From: Clostridiales bacterium Firm_09
GTDB taxonomy: Bacteria > Bacillota > Clostridia > Christensenellales > DTU072
Assembly: GCA_001604065.1 (NCBI GenBank)
Contig: LVAO01000006.1
Coordinates: 1-64,000 of the forward strand
Direction: 5' to 3'
Length of the DNA: 64,000 bases
In this document: positions 35,223 through 44,187 of the stretch, piece after piece
Layout: the number at the start of each line of letters is the position of its first letter
Numbering within the stretch: position 1 is the stretch's first letter
The notes under the pieces: model-generated
What the model saw: the letters and a program-made list of their open reading frames with translations, nothing else
Databases searched by the model: none
What the model was told of the DNA's origin: nothing
Translations under genes and position numbers: made by a program

Positions 35223-35462
35223 TTATATCGTTTTGACCGTCTTCACTCTTTCGGCAACTGCTTCGGCGCGAAAACAATAACGGCCATTGGAATCGATATC
35301 GACGTCAACTTTCAATGAGTCCGGAGAATAATCAAAATAACTGCCTAGAACCCGGTCAAGGTCCGCACGCAGCACCTTCATCAATCCGTTGGGAAGATTG
35401 TCTTTATCGGTCAGCAGAACCCTTTTGAGACGTATGATTGAGTTTTTTCCATCCTGTTTCAT
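35223..35462 (-). CDS. minE: cell division topological specificity factor MinE
   Basis: Stimulates MinD ATPase to restrict division inhibition to the poles. The 79 residues include the anti-MinD/dimer region (RLKRVLLTDKDNLPNGLMKVLRADLDRVLGSYFDY) and a C-terminal beta segment (LKVDVDIDSNGRYCFRAEA). AGGAG precedes the ATG, 4 bp after minD. No minC is in the window. Confidence 0.92.
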   Translation of the reverse strand: MKQDGKNSIIRLKRVLLTDKDNLPNGLMKVLRADLDRVLGSYFDYSPDSLKVDVDIDSNGRYCFRAEAVAERVKTVKTI

Positions 35463-35466
35463 ATTC

Positions 35467-36246
35467 TTATCCTCTCCTGTGGATGAATCTGTATATCAGT
35501 CCTTGGAACGGACGCTCGCAATCGTACACTTTGCCGCCTTTGCAAGCGACGGCCTCGGCAAGCATCTTATAAGCATTGTAACAGCGTTCGCTGCCGGTCT
35601 CGGCAAACGTTCCGGAAAATCCCAATTTATCGTCCTCGGGGATGGCTCCGCGCAGCGGTGTATGAAGAAGCTCCGCAATTTCCCGTGCGCTCATCGCCTC
35701 TTCTTTTATGACGAGGTCTCCGCGCACACGGTTGACAATCAATCCGATTTCTTTGATATTATAAGTCGTCAGCAGTCCCAGCACCTTGTCCGCGTCGCGC
35801 ACTGCGCTGATATGCGGCGTGGTGACAACCAAGGCCTCTCTAGCAGGCAAAACAGCGCGGTGAAAACCCTGTTCGATGCCTGCGGGGCAGTCAATGATGA
35901 CATAATCAAAATCCTTATCCAGTTCATTGATGACTGCGCAGAAGGCCTGCGCGCTGATGCTGTCCTGCGGGAGCAGCTTTGCAGAAGGAAGCAGATACAG
36001 ATTGTCAAGATTCTCATCGCGTATCAGCGCCTGTTTCAATCTGCATTTTTTTGCCACAACGTCGCCGATATCATAAATAATGCGGTTTTCTGCAGACAAT
36101 GCTACGTCGAGGTTATTCAAGCCGATATCCCCGTCCACCAGCACAACGGAAACGCCGCCGAGCGCCAAGGCAATGCCGAGGTTGGCCACTACCGTGGTTT
36201 TGCCGACGCCGCCCTTTCCCGATGTCACTACGATTCTTCTGCCCAT
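35467..36246 (-). CDS. minD: septum-site determining ATPase MinD
   Basis: A membrane-cycling ATPase. It has deviant Walker A MGRRIVVTSGKGGVGKTTVV, switch YVIIDCPAGIEQGFHRAV and VNRVRGDLV. It ends near residue 259 with the tail QGLIYRFIHRRG, a basic amphipathic membrane-targeting helix. The start at 36246 was chosen because the domain begins there; the track's 407-residue version overlaps the valS end and is not credible. It is followed by minE in the pgsA-valS-minDE run. Confidence 0.95.
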   Translation of the reverse strand: MGRRIVVTSGKGGVGKTTVVANLGIALALGGVSVVLVDGDIGLNNLDVALSAENRIIYDIGDVVAKKCRLKQALIRDENLDNLYLLPSAKLLPQDSISAQAFCAVINELDKDFDYVIIDCPAGIEQGFHRAVLPAREALVVTTPHISAVRDADKVLGLLTTYNIKEIGLIVNRVRGDLVIKEEAMSAREIAELLHTPLRGAIPEDDKLGFSGTFAETGSERCYNAYKMLAEAVACKGGKVYDCERPFQGLIYRFIHRRG

Positions 36247-36340
36247 ATAAAAACGCCCTCTCCTCATGATATCATCGTGGAAAGGGCGTATTTTGTTGGT
36301 TCTGCGCGAAATGTTTCTTATTTTGCGTCCAAAGAAAACT

Positions 36341-38965
36341 TTATCCCTGCAGCTCTTTGATGCGTTTCTCCAGTTTGCTGCACAGCTCTTGTCCGGCCGC
36401 GAGGTTGGCAGTCTCCTTTTCGATGAGCTGCTTGGGCGCCTTGCCGGTGAAACCGGGATTGCCAAGAAGATTGGTGCAGCGTGCGACTTCTTGACGCGCT
36501 TTATTGAGATCTTTATTGAGCCGCTCAATCTCTTTGTCGATATCGATAAGTTCGCCCAAAGGCACAAAGATTTCGGAATGCTCAAGCAGCACGCTAGAAA
36601 CCTTCTCTTTGAGTTCTTCCCGCGAAGAAATATAGCGGATATCGCCCACGTTGGCAAGCTTGGAAATATAGGGGGCACTCTTTGCGACATAGGCCTGATC
36701 CGCAGTGATGATATACAACGTCAGTTTTCTGGACGGTGCGGCACCGGTCTCCGCCCGGAGGTTGCGGACGGAACGGATGATTTCTTTGACGTTTTCAAAG
36801 CGCTCAAAATCCTTTGCATAAGCAAATTTCTTGCAATGCGCAGGATATTTCTCCAACATAATGGTATCCGATTCGCCGATCTCCTGCCAGATTCTTTCTG
36901 TGATGAACGGCGTAAAGGGATGCATCAGTTTGAGAATCGTTTTGAGGACATAGGTCAGCACCGACAGCGTTTCGTCCTTTCTTTTTTCGTCGGTGCCATA
37001 CAACGCGGTCTTGGAAAGTTCGATATACCAGTCGCAGAAGTCGCTCCACACAAAATCATACAGCTTTGCGGATGCAAGGCCCAATTCGTATTTTCTGATA
37101 TTTGCATTGACTTCCGATACGGTCTTATCCAGCTTATACAGTATCCATTTGTCCGCGTGGTCAAGGCGGAAGGTGCCGAACACCGGCAGCTTTCTGCCCT
37201 CGGAACCGGTCAGAACGAATTTTGCCGCGTTCCAGATCTTATTCAGGAAATTGCGTGAAGGCTCCAATTTTTCTTCTCCGAAGCGGATATCGGAGCCAGG
37301 CGCAACGCCTGTGCAAAGCGAAAAACGCAACGCATCCGCGCCGTATTTCTGGATGAGTTCCAGAGGATCGATTCCGTTGCCCAAAGATTTGGACATCTTG
37401 CGTCCCTGCGAATCACGTACCAGACCATGTATGAGCACCTCCGGGAAAGGAATTTCTCCCATATGCGCGATTCCGGAAAAAATCATACGCGCCACCCAGA
37501 AAAAAATGATATCGTAAGCGGTTACCAGCACATTTGTAGGATAAAAGTACTTCAGATCCGCCGTCATCTCCGGGTAGCCGAGGGTTGAGAAAGGCCAAAG
37601 TGCGCTGGAAAACCAGGTATCCAGCACATCTTCATCCTGTCTGAGGTTTTTGCCGCCGCATTTGGGACAGACAGTGGGATCGGTTTTTTCTACAATCACC
37701 TCGCCGCAGTCCCCGCAGTACCAAGCGGGTATGCGATGTCCCCACCACAATTGACGGCTGATGCACCAGTCCTTGATATTCTCCATCCAATTGAAATAGG
37801 TTTTCGAAAAACGTTCGGGTATGAAAACGATTTTATTGGTGCGTACGGCTTTGATGGCGGGTTTGGCAAGTTCATCCATCTTCACAAACCATTGTTTGCT
37901 GACAATCGGCTCAACAATGCTTTTGCAGCGGTAACACTCTCCGACATTATGAGAGTACGGCTCTGTTTTTTCAATCAGACCCAGCGCCATGAGATCTTCT
38001 ACAATCTTTTTGCGCGCGGTGTCTCTGTCCAATCCTTTATACGCATAAGCATTCTCGTTCATTATGCCGGAGTCGTCCATGACGCGGATGACCGGAAGAT
38101 TGTGCCGGAGTCCCACTTCAAAGTCATTGGGATCATGGGCAGGCGTAATTTTGACCGCGCCGGAACCGAAACCAATCTCGACATAGCCGTCCGCTATGAC
38201 GGGAATCTGCCTGTCCGTAAGCGGCAGCCTGAGCTTTTTGCCCAAAGCAGACTTGTATTTCTCATCGGCGGGATTGACTGCCACTGCAGTATCGCCCAGC
38301 ATGGTCTCCGGTCTGGTGGTCGCTACAACGATATAGCCGCTGCCGTCCTCAAAAGGATAGCGGATATGCCACAAAAAGCTGTCCCGCGCCTCATATTCGA
38401 CCTCCGCATCGGAGAGCGCGGTTCTGCAGTCGGGACACCAGTTGATGATGCGGCTGCCGCGATAGATTTTGCCTTGTTTATAAAGGTTGACAAAAACCTC
38501 GCGTACCGCTCTGGAGCAACGTTCGTCCATCGTGAATGCCTCGCGCGTCCAGTCGCAGGAGCTTCCCAAACGGCGCAACTGCCGGACAATACGTCCGCCG
38601 TAGGTCTCCTTCCAGGCATAGGCGCGCTTCAGAAACTCTTCACGCCCGATGCTCTCTTTGGTCAGACCTTCTTTATGAAGCTGTTCGACGATTTTTACTT
38701 CGGTAGCAATGCTCGCATGGTCGGTACCCGGAAGCCACAGGGTCGAAAATCCCTGCATTCTCTTATGCCGGATAATAATATCCTGTATGGTATTGTTGAG
38801 CGCATGCCCCATATGCAGCTGTCCGGTTATGTTGGGCGGCGGAATCACAATGCTGTAAGGCGCTTTGCCGGGGTCAATCTGTGGGGTAAAATAACCCTTT
38901 TCTTCCCAGTTCTGATAGATTTCCGTTTCAAAAGACTGGGGTACATAATTTTTTGGTAACGTCAT
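36341..38965 (-). CDS. valS: valyl-tRNA synthetase
   Basis: Class I synthetase charging tRNA-Val. The HIGH motif lies in PPPNITGQLHMGHALN, the KMSKS loop in GRKMSKSLGNGIDP, the CP1 editing domain is between them, a zinc-like Cys set is present (CGDCGEVI...CPKCGGKN), the anticodon domain follows, and a C-terminal coiled-coil arm (IDIDKEIERLNKDLNKARQE) completes it. The 874 residues are family length. It starts 25 bp after pgsA. No T-box leader is visible directly upstream. Confidence 0.97.
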   Translation of the reverse strand: MTLPKNYVPQSFETEIYQNWEEKGYFTPQIDPGKAPYSIVIPPPNITGQLHMGHALNNTIQDIIIRHKRMQGFSTLWLPGTDHASIATEVKIVEQLHKEGLTKESIGREEFLKRAYAWKETYGGRIVRQLRRLGSSCDWTREAFTMDERCSRAVREVFVNLYKQGKIYRGSRIINWCPDCRTALSDAEVEYEARDSFLWHIRYPFEDGSGYIVVATTRPETMLGDTAVAVNPADEKYKSALGKKLRLPLTDRQIPVIADGYVEIGFGSGAVKITPAHDPNDFEVGLRHNLPVIRVMDDSGIMNENAYAYKGLDRDTARKKIVEDLMALGLIEKTEPYSHNVGECYRCKSIVEPIVSKQWFVKMDELAKPAIKAVRTNKIVFIPERFSKTYFNWMENIKDWCISRQLWWGHRIPAWYCGDCGEVIVEKTDPTVCPKCGGKNLRQDEDVLDTWFSSALWPFSTLGYPEMTADLKYFYPTNVLVTAYDIIFFWVARMIFSGIAHMGEIPFPEVLIHGLVRDSQGRKMSKSLGNGIDPLELIQKYGADALRFSLCTGVAPGSDIRFGEEKLEPSRNFLNKIWNAAKFVLTGSEGRKLPVFGTFRLDHADKWILYKLDKTVSEVNANIRKYELGLASAKLYDFVWSDFCDWYIELSKTALYGTDEKRKDETLSVLTYVLKTILKLMHPFTPFITERIWQEIGESDTIMLEKYPAHCKKFAYAKDFERFENVKEIIRSVRNLRAETGAAPSRKLTLYIITADQAYVAKSAPYISKLANVGDIRYISSREELKEKVSSVLLEHSEIFVPLGELIDIDKEIERLNKDLNKARQEVARCTNLLGNPGFTGKAPKQLIEKETANLAAGQELCSKLEKRIKELQG

Positions 38966-38990
38966 GGGTACAACCTCGTTCGAAATGATA

Positions 38991-39620
38991 TTAATCCTTT
39001 AATCTTTCGGATTTCCTCTCCGTCATGATTTTTCTGATGATCGGAATGGCTTGCTTCAGATAATTGAAAAACGCAACATAGGTCAGCAAAATACCGGCTC
39101 CAAGTATGATCCAATCAAGATTAAACGCCTTCTGCGCAAAAAATACATGGAAATAGCTTAAAAATACACCGGCTGAAATTGTCGCTGAAGCGATTTTGCC
39201 CATGATATTCGCCCGTATCATTTTGCTGGAGTTTGCCATATAAATGCCGCCTGCAATCATCACAGCTTCTTTGAGAAGCAGAAGAACAATAAATATCCAA
39301 TGCACCAGACCCGCTATGGTCAACGACAATACCGCCATCGTATGCATCAGTTTATCGGCCAACGGATCGAGCATAGTCCCGAGATCGCTACCTTGATGGA
39401 ATCTTCTTGCGATCATGCCGTCAAAGATATCCGTGGATGCCGCCGCAACCATAATTATAAGACCTATCAGCGGAAAGCCTTCGGGAAACTCCGCAGACTG
39501 CAGAATATAGGTATTTCGTGCAATTGTGTAATACATAAAAAAAGGAATCGCCACGACCCGCAGATACGTCAGTATATTCGGGATGGTAAAAATCTGATGC
39601 TTTAGATCTTCTTTTCTCAT
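38991..39620 (-). CDS. pgsA: CDP-diacylglycerol-glycerol-3-phosphate 3-phosphatidyltransferase
   Basis: Makes phosphatidylglycerol phosphate in the membrane. The CDP-alcohol transferase motif DIFDGMIARRFHQGSDLGTMLDPLADK fits D-x2-DG-x2-AR-x8-G-x3-D-x3-D. About five membrane spans, 209 residues. The N-terminus IFTIPNILTYLRVVAIPFF is typical. GAGGGAG precedes the ATG, and a TTGTCA/TATACT promoter lies upstream. It heads the pgsA-valS-minD-minE run. Confidence 0.94.
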   Translation of the reverse strand: MRKEDLKHQIFTIPNILTYLRVVAIPFFMYYTIARNTYILQSAEFPEGFPLIGLIIMVAAASTDIFDGMIARRFHQGSDLGTMLDPLADKLMHTMAVLSLTIAGLVHWIFIVLLLLKEAVMIAGGIYMANSSKMIRANIMGKIASATISAGVFLSYFHVFFAQKAFNLDWIILGAGILLTYVAFFNYLKQAIPIIRKIMTERKSERLKD

Positions 39621-39653
39621 AGTGCTCCCTCTGATTATTGCTGAAACAATGTA

Positions 39654-39682
39654 AGTATATCACTTTGAAGAAAGTTTGACAA
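39654..39682 (-). promoter_or_regulatory. pgsA promoter
   Basis: TTGTCA (39677-39682), a 17-bp spacer and TATACT (39654-39659) on the minus strand. Confidence 0.7.
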
Positions 39683-39834
39683 CGATAATTTCAAGAGCAA
39701 AAAAACAGTGTCCGCCAAACAGACGTATTTGATGAATCAATAATACCAAGATAGTGGGGAAATTCAAAAAATTTTTTCTGCTTCCGGATTCGCTTTCCGC
39801 CGTATTCGATCTCTGAAAATCATGATTCTGCCCG

Positions 39835-40815
39835 TTATTTCATGCGCAGAATCTCTTTGAGTCTGCCGCTTTGGGCAAGCTCTCCGATGCCGCGCAAAAC
39901 GGCCGTTTCAGGTTCCGGGTCAATGACAACGGGAATGCGCAAGTATTTTGCAAAGTAGTCCTGCACGCCCTCAAGTGCCGCTCCGCCGCCCGCAAGATAT
40001 AACCCGCGCGCGCTTGCTTGGGCAATCATATCGGATGGGATTGTTGTGAACAGGCTTTCTGCAACCTCAACAATTTTTTTATAGCACCAGGTAAGCGCCG
40101 GCCGGATCACATCCGCGCCGACCATCTCCTTCCGCAGTGTTTTGTCCAGTATGCCTCTGCCAGCAACTTCTGCAGAAGACATATTGTTTATGTACAGACT
40201 TCCGATTTCCTTTTTTAATTTTTCGGCAGTAAAATCGCTGATGGAAATATTATAGCTGTCCAGCACCCTTTCCCGGATGCGCTTGTCCATTTCGCGCCCG
40301 GCGACATTGAGAGAACACGCCGATACAATACCCTTATCGTTCAGAACGGCGAATTCTGTTGTCCCGCCGCCGATGACTGCGGCAGCACTCCCTCTTTTGT
40401 CTATAAACGGCAGCAAGCCGAGGATACTTTCCACAAGCGTCACATCGCCGAAGCCCGCTTTTCGAAAAGCGTTTTCTGTATTTTCGCGTTCGGCAATCGA
40501 CAATCCGCATGGAATCAACGCAATCAATTCCACAGGCTCCCAAAAACGATGGGGCACAACCTTGCCGATGCAATGCGCTATCACCAGACTTGCAACTTCT
40601 GCATTGACAATGACACCATCCGATACAGGGTTGATAAAGCTCATGCGCTCATCGATGCTGCCCGCTTTGCGGAGGGCTTCGTTGCCGAATGCGACAAGCT
40701 CAAGACCGTTTTTGCGGCGCACCAAAGCAATATCGGGCTCCCGCAAAACTATTGTCTTGTAAAATACAGAGACGTTTGAGGTGCCCATATCGACAATGAT
40801 TGTTCTTTTGCGCAT
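39835..40815 (-). CDS. divergent MreB-like actin homologue
   Basis: A 326-residue actin-fold protein. The phosphate-1 loop is DMGTSNVSVF, phosphate-2 is AAVIGGGTTEFAVL, the connect motif is EIGSLY and the adenosine motif ARGLYLAGGGAALEGV. In MreB the phosphate-2 loop reads VDIGGGTTE; here the Asp is Val, so ATP hydrolysis or metal binding may be altered. It sits in ppx-maf-mreB without mreC or mreD. It is likely a shape or division paralogue at the membrane rather than the main MreB. CGGAG precedes the ATG. Confidence 0.82.
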   Translation of the reverse strand: MRKRTIIVDMGTSNVSVFYKTIVLREPDIALVRRKNGLELVAFGNEALRKAGSIDERMSFINPVSDGVIVNAEVASLVIAHCIGKVVPHRFWEPVELIALIPCGLSIAERENTENAFRKAGFGDVTLVESILGLLPFIDKRGSAAAVIGGGTTEFAVLNDKGIVSACSLNVAGREMDKRIRERVLDSYNISISDFTAEKLKKEIGSLYINNMSSAEVAGRGILDKTLRKEMVGADVIRPALTWCYKKIVEVAESLFTTIPSDMIAQASARGLYLAGGGAALEGVQDYFAKYLRIPVVIDPEPETAVLRGIGELAQSGRLKEILRMK

Positions 40816-40832
40816 TGTGTACTCCGTGGGGT

Positions 40833-41390
40833 CTATATAATGTGCAGCTCTGCAAGCGCTTTTTTTACCGCTTCTACGGGAAGTCCCATGATATTGGTAT
40901 AGTCGCCCTTATAGGATGCGACCAGTCTGCCGTCCTGCACCGCGTAAGCACCTGCCTTGTCATACGGCTGTTCGGTATCGACATATCGGACGATTTCTTC
41001 TTCCGTCAGCTTGCGGAACGTGACTTCCGACGCGACAGCCTCCTTGATTTCTCTTGAGCCGGTACGGACAATAAATCCGCTGTAGACGGTATGTGTCCTG
41101 CCCGAAAGCTCTTTGAGCATGTCCACCGCTTCCTGACGGGTGCAAGGCTTGCCATAATATTTGCCGTCCAGATATACCAGTGTGTCACAGGCAATGACGG
41201 CATCATATTGTTCTTTCTTCTCAGCCGCCTGTATCTTTCTTTGCGCAACGGCAAGAACCGTTTGTTCGGGAGTTGCGCAGACGACATCTTCATCCGCCTC
41301 GGGCGCCTGTACGTCATAGTCCGAAACGATTCTTGAAAGAAGTTCCCGCCTTCTCGGGGAACGCGATGCAAGCAAGATCTTATTTTTCAT
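40833..41390 (-). CDS. maf: Maf-family nucleoside triphosphate pyrophosphatase
   Basis: Hydrolyses non-canonical or modified NTPs (dTTP/UTP class) and is linked to division arrest. The 185 residues begin with LLASRSPRRRELLSRI (substrate-binding motif) and contain EQTVLAVAQRKIQAA, the metal-site Asp in ACDTLVYLDGKYYGKP and the basic loop SGRTHTVYSGF. It starts 5 bp after ppx, so it is coupled to it, and precedes the MreB-like gene. Confidence 0.94.
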   Translation of the reverse strand: MKNKILLASRSPRRRELLSRIVSDYDVQAPEADEDVVCATPEQTVLAVAQRKIQAAEKKEQYDAVIACDTLVYLDGKYYGKPCTRQEAVDMLKELSGRTHTVYSGFIVRTGSREIKEAVASEVTFRKLTEEEIVRYVDTEQPYDKAGAYAVQDGRLVASYKGDYTNIMGLPVEAVKKALAELHII

Positions 41391-41395
41391 GATGG

Positions 41396-42919
41396 CTACA
41401 GAATTTCAAGATTTTTATGGAAGGCTTTGCGGAACTCCGGAGTCGCTTCGGTTGCATCCTTGATTTCAAGTGTCACGTCGCCCAGCGTTTTGGTTTTCAT
41501 GATGACGCTGTCGCCGAGGACATCGCAACTCAGGCCGGTAATAAGACCGCCGCAGCTTCTGTCAAAGCATTCTGCAATGCGGACAATCACACCCAGTTTC
41601 CTGACGGCATCCAGATCCTCTTCGGTCAGCATGGAGGCAAATCTGGAGATATCCAGATTCTCCAGTCCGTCCTTGCTGTGAAGTCCCGCGACAATCGCCG
41701 CAAGCACCAGGTCCTTTTGCGGTATGCCGTAAAGGTTGCTGTTGAGAATGATATACATGGAATGCTTGTGATGATCATAGAATTTGAAGCTGCTGCCGAT
41801 ATCATGCAGCATGCTGGCAACACGCAGAACCTTGACATAAGGACGGGGCAGCTTATGAAGAACCTTAAGCTGACGGAACAACTGCATGGACAGTTCGAAT
41901 ACATGCTCTGCATGCGCAGCATTCATATTAAAATGATGTATCCAGGTATAGATACTGTGTCCGAGAATATCGCTGATGGGTTTTTCGGCGACCGAAGGCG
42001 CGGCATAGCGGAACATCGCCCCCTCTCTGAGCCCCGCCCCGCTGATGATAAGCTCTCCGAATTTTGCAGAATCATAACGGAAATTCTTTATGGATGCAAT
42101 CACGGAAAGCGCCGCCGGAAATATATCCGCGCGCGCGCTGGACAAGCCCTTGATTCTGGATGTCTTGTCGATATCCAAAGGCTTGATGGTGTCGTATATG
42201 GTGTCAAATTCGTCAAAGGGCACCCGGTAATTGTGTGCCATATCAAGGGGATATTTCTTGAGTCTCCTGCTGATTTTGCCGAGGTTGCGGATAGAACCGC
42301 CCACACCGATCAGCTGTGTTTCGGGATCGATTTCTTTGAGCCAGGGAAGCTTGACAAGATGTTCGGTCACATAATTCTCGATTGCCAGAGCACGTTCTTC
42401 TGGATGGACATAATTTGAAAATTTTTCTGTCAGCGTCACGGCTCCGAAAGGAAGCGTATCCTGGGCGATCATCACACGGCGGTTGTAGTATATCATTTTG
42501 ACGCTGCCGCCCCCGATGTCAACAATCAGCCCTTTTGGGATATCCATAGAATTGATGACACCCTGATAAACAAAAGTAGCCTCTTCTTCCTGTGAAATCA
42601 CCGTCAGTTTTATACCGCAAGCGGTCTGCACTTCGTCCACAAATGCTTTCTGGTTTTTTGCGCGGCGAACGGCCGCTGTCGCATATGCAAACACCTTGTC
42701 CACTTTGTGGCTTTCATACAGCGTCCGGAAGGTGCGCAGAGTTTTGATGGTCTGCGCCATGCGGAGAGGACGCAAAAAGCCGTCAATCTCCATATCCTGA
42801 GCAAGCCGGACAGGCTCTTTGAGCTCGTCAATGACGGTAAAATATCCTCCGTCAAGGATTTCCGCAATCACCAGTCTTGCAGAGTTGGATCCTAAATCAA
42901 TAATTGCAATTTTTTCCAT
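41396..42919 (-). CDS. exopolyphosphatase / guanosine pentaphosphate phosphatase
   Basis: A Ppx/GppA-family enzyme of 507 residues. The N-terminal actin-like fold has phosphate loops AIIDLGSNSARLVI and GLIVDIGGGSVKMIYY. The C-terminal HD-type helical domain carries LHDIGSSFKFYDHHKHSMYII (about 360-380) and a further helical tail. It acts on polyphosphate or pppGpp in the cytoplasm; which one cannot be decided here. First gene of ppx-maf-mreB-like. Confidence 0.9.
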   Translation of the reverse strand: MEKIAIIDLGSNSARLVIAEILDGGYFTVIDELKEPVRLAQDMEIDGFLRPLRMAQTIKTLRTFRTLYESHKVDKVFAYATAAVRRAKNQKAFVDEVQTACGIKLTVISQEEEATFVYQGVINSMDIPKGLIVDIGGGSVKMIYYNRRVMIAQDTLPFGAVTLTEKFSNYVHPEERALAIENYVTEHLVKLPWLKEIDPETQLIGVGGSIRNLGKISRRLKKYPLDMAHNYRVPFDEFDTIYDTIKPLDIDKTSRIKGLSSARADIFPAALSVIASIKNFRYDSAKFGELIISGAGLREGAMFRYAAPSVAEKPISDILGHSIYTWIHHFNMNAAHAEHVFELSMQLFRQLKVLHKLPRPYVKVLRVASMLHDIGSSFKFYDHHKHSMYIILNSNLYGIPQKDLVLAAIVAGLHSKDGLENLDISRFASMLTEEDLDAVRKLGVIVRIAECFDRSCGGLITGLSCDVLGDSVIMKTKTLGDVTLEIKDATEATPEFRKAFHKNLEIL

Positions 42920-42985
42920 TATGTAATCCTTAACCCTTTTGTTACCTTTTTTATCCTTTCTTCTGTATTTTATTCTGTTCGGACA

Positions 42986-43939
42986 TCAATTGATTTTATT
43001 GATCGGCGCGCCCGCAAGATAAGCGCGCAGGTTTTCTTCGGCAATCTTCATCAGCCTCCTGCGCGCTTCTGTCGTTGCCCAGGCAATATGCGGCGTTATG
43101 ACCGTGCGCGGCGCCGCAAGCAAGGGATTGTCTGACAGCGGCGGCTCTTTGCCGAGAACATCCAGCCCCGCAGCGGCTACTCGGCCTTCCCATAACGCTT
43201 CTGCAAGATCCGACTCATTGATAAGTCCCCCTCTTGCCGTATTGATGAGGATAACGCCGGGCTTCATCTTGTCTATGGCAGCCTTGTTGATCATTCCCGC
43301 GTTTTCTGCATTCAGCGGGCAATTGAGCGAAACAATATCGCTGACGCGATAAAGTTCTTCAAGAGAAGAAACCAGCTTGCCCTTGACGCCCGCCGCACCG
43401 GATTTTCCTTTGTTGTAGGCAACCACATTCAGCCCAAACGCCTCTGCAATTTCTGCGACACGTCTTCCGATGCGCCCATATCCTATTATGCCGATCGTCT
43501 TGCCCGATAATTCGCTTATCTTTTCGTAATAACAGAAATCTCTTGATCGGACCCAATCCCCCTGCCGGACAGAAGCTGCATGCATGCTGGTTTTGTTCAC
43601 AATTTCGAAAAGTAAGGCAAAAACATGCTGAACTACGCTCTCTGTGCTGTATGCAGGAATATTGGTCACCGTAATGCCCTTTGCAGAGGCATAAACATAG
43701 TCAATGTTATTGTATCCGGTCGCCAATTCTCCGATGTACTTCAGGCCGGGCAGTGCATCCAGGACTTCCCGCGAAATAATACATTTGTTGGTCAGCATTG
43801 CTTCTGCATCGCCCTGCCTTTCTACAATTTGCGCCGCCGGCGTTCTGTCATAGACCGTAAGATTGCCAAGTGTGCGGAATCCTTCCCAATCCAGATCTCC
43901 GGGGTTCAGACAATAGCCGTCCAGTACAACAATATTCAA
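42986..43939 (-). CDS. D-2-hydroxyacid dehydrogenase (glycerate/hydroxypyruvate type)
   Basis: A 317-residue NAD(P)-dependent dehydrogenase with the substrate-domain pattern LKYIGELATGYNNIDYV, the Rossmann motif IGYGRIGRRVAEIAEAFG and catalytic Arg (INTARGGLI), Glu (GKEPPL) and His (ITPHIAWAT). There is no ACT domain, unlike SerA at 15697. The closest functional group by sequence is glycerate/hydroxypyruvate reductase. It is transcribed alone from a TTTACA/TATAAT promoter. GGAGAGG precedes the ATG. Confidence 0.88.
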   Translation of the reverse strand: MNIVVLDGYCLNPGDLDWEGFRTLGNLTVYDRTPAAQIVERQGDAEAMLTNKCIISREVLDALPGLKYIGELATGYNNIDYVYASAKGITVTNIPAYSTESVVQHVFALLFEIVNKTSMHAASVRQGDWVRSRDFCYYEKISELSGKTIGIIGYGRIGRRVAEIAEAFGLNVVAYNKGKSGAAGVKGKLVSSLEELYRVSDIVSLNCPLNAENAGMINKAAIDKMKPGVILINTARGGLINESDLAEALWEGRVAAAGLDVLGKEPPLSDNPLLAAPRTVITPHIAWATTEARRRLMKIAEENLRAYLAGAPINKIN

Positions 43940-43975
43940 AAATCCTCTCCTTTTTTATTTCATTGCCATATTCAT

Positions 43976-44003
43976 ATTATAATAATCATAAAGCAAATGT
44001 AAA
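43976..44003 (-). promoter_or_regulatory. promoter of the 2-hydroxyacid dehydrogenase gene
   Basis: TTTACA (43998-44003), a 16-bp spacer and TATAAT (43976-43981) on the minus strand. Confidence 0.65.
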
Positions 44004-44100
44004 CTTAAGTCAATAGGGAAAATGGGGGTAAAAAAATAGAAAACCAATCGATAAATATAAAGTAAACATTACTAAGGGAAAAATGTTCCGCTGCCATGCA

Positions 44101-44137
44101 AACAAAAAGCATCATGCAGTTTGGGTGCATAATGCTT
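44101..44137 (-). terminator. terminator ending the pfk-typA transcript
   Basis: The stem AGCATTATGCA / TGCATGATGCT (one mismatch) is followed on the minus strand by TTTTTGTTT. Confidence 0.8.
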
Positions 44138-44164
44138 CTTTCAAATAACCGAGATTCTCTTTAT

Positions 44165-44183
44165 AAGGTATTTGTGAAGTTTG
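44165..44183 (+). repeat. 19-bp repeat shared with 61214-61232
   Basis: AAGGTATTTGTGAAGTTTG is identical at both sites. Its ATTTGTGAAGT core, followed here by CCTTAA, resembles the IS5-type terminal repeat and may be a diverged end. Confidence 0.6.
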
Positions 44184-44187
44184 GTCC

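Noticed and set aside
36247-36690. N-terminal extension of minD
   Set aside because: It is the ValS C-terminus read in another frame; the MinD domain starts exactly at 36246.
37736-38959. 407-residue plus-strand ORF
   Set aside because: Antisense shadow of valS, with no recognisable domain.
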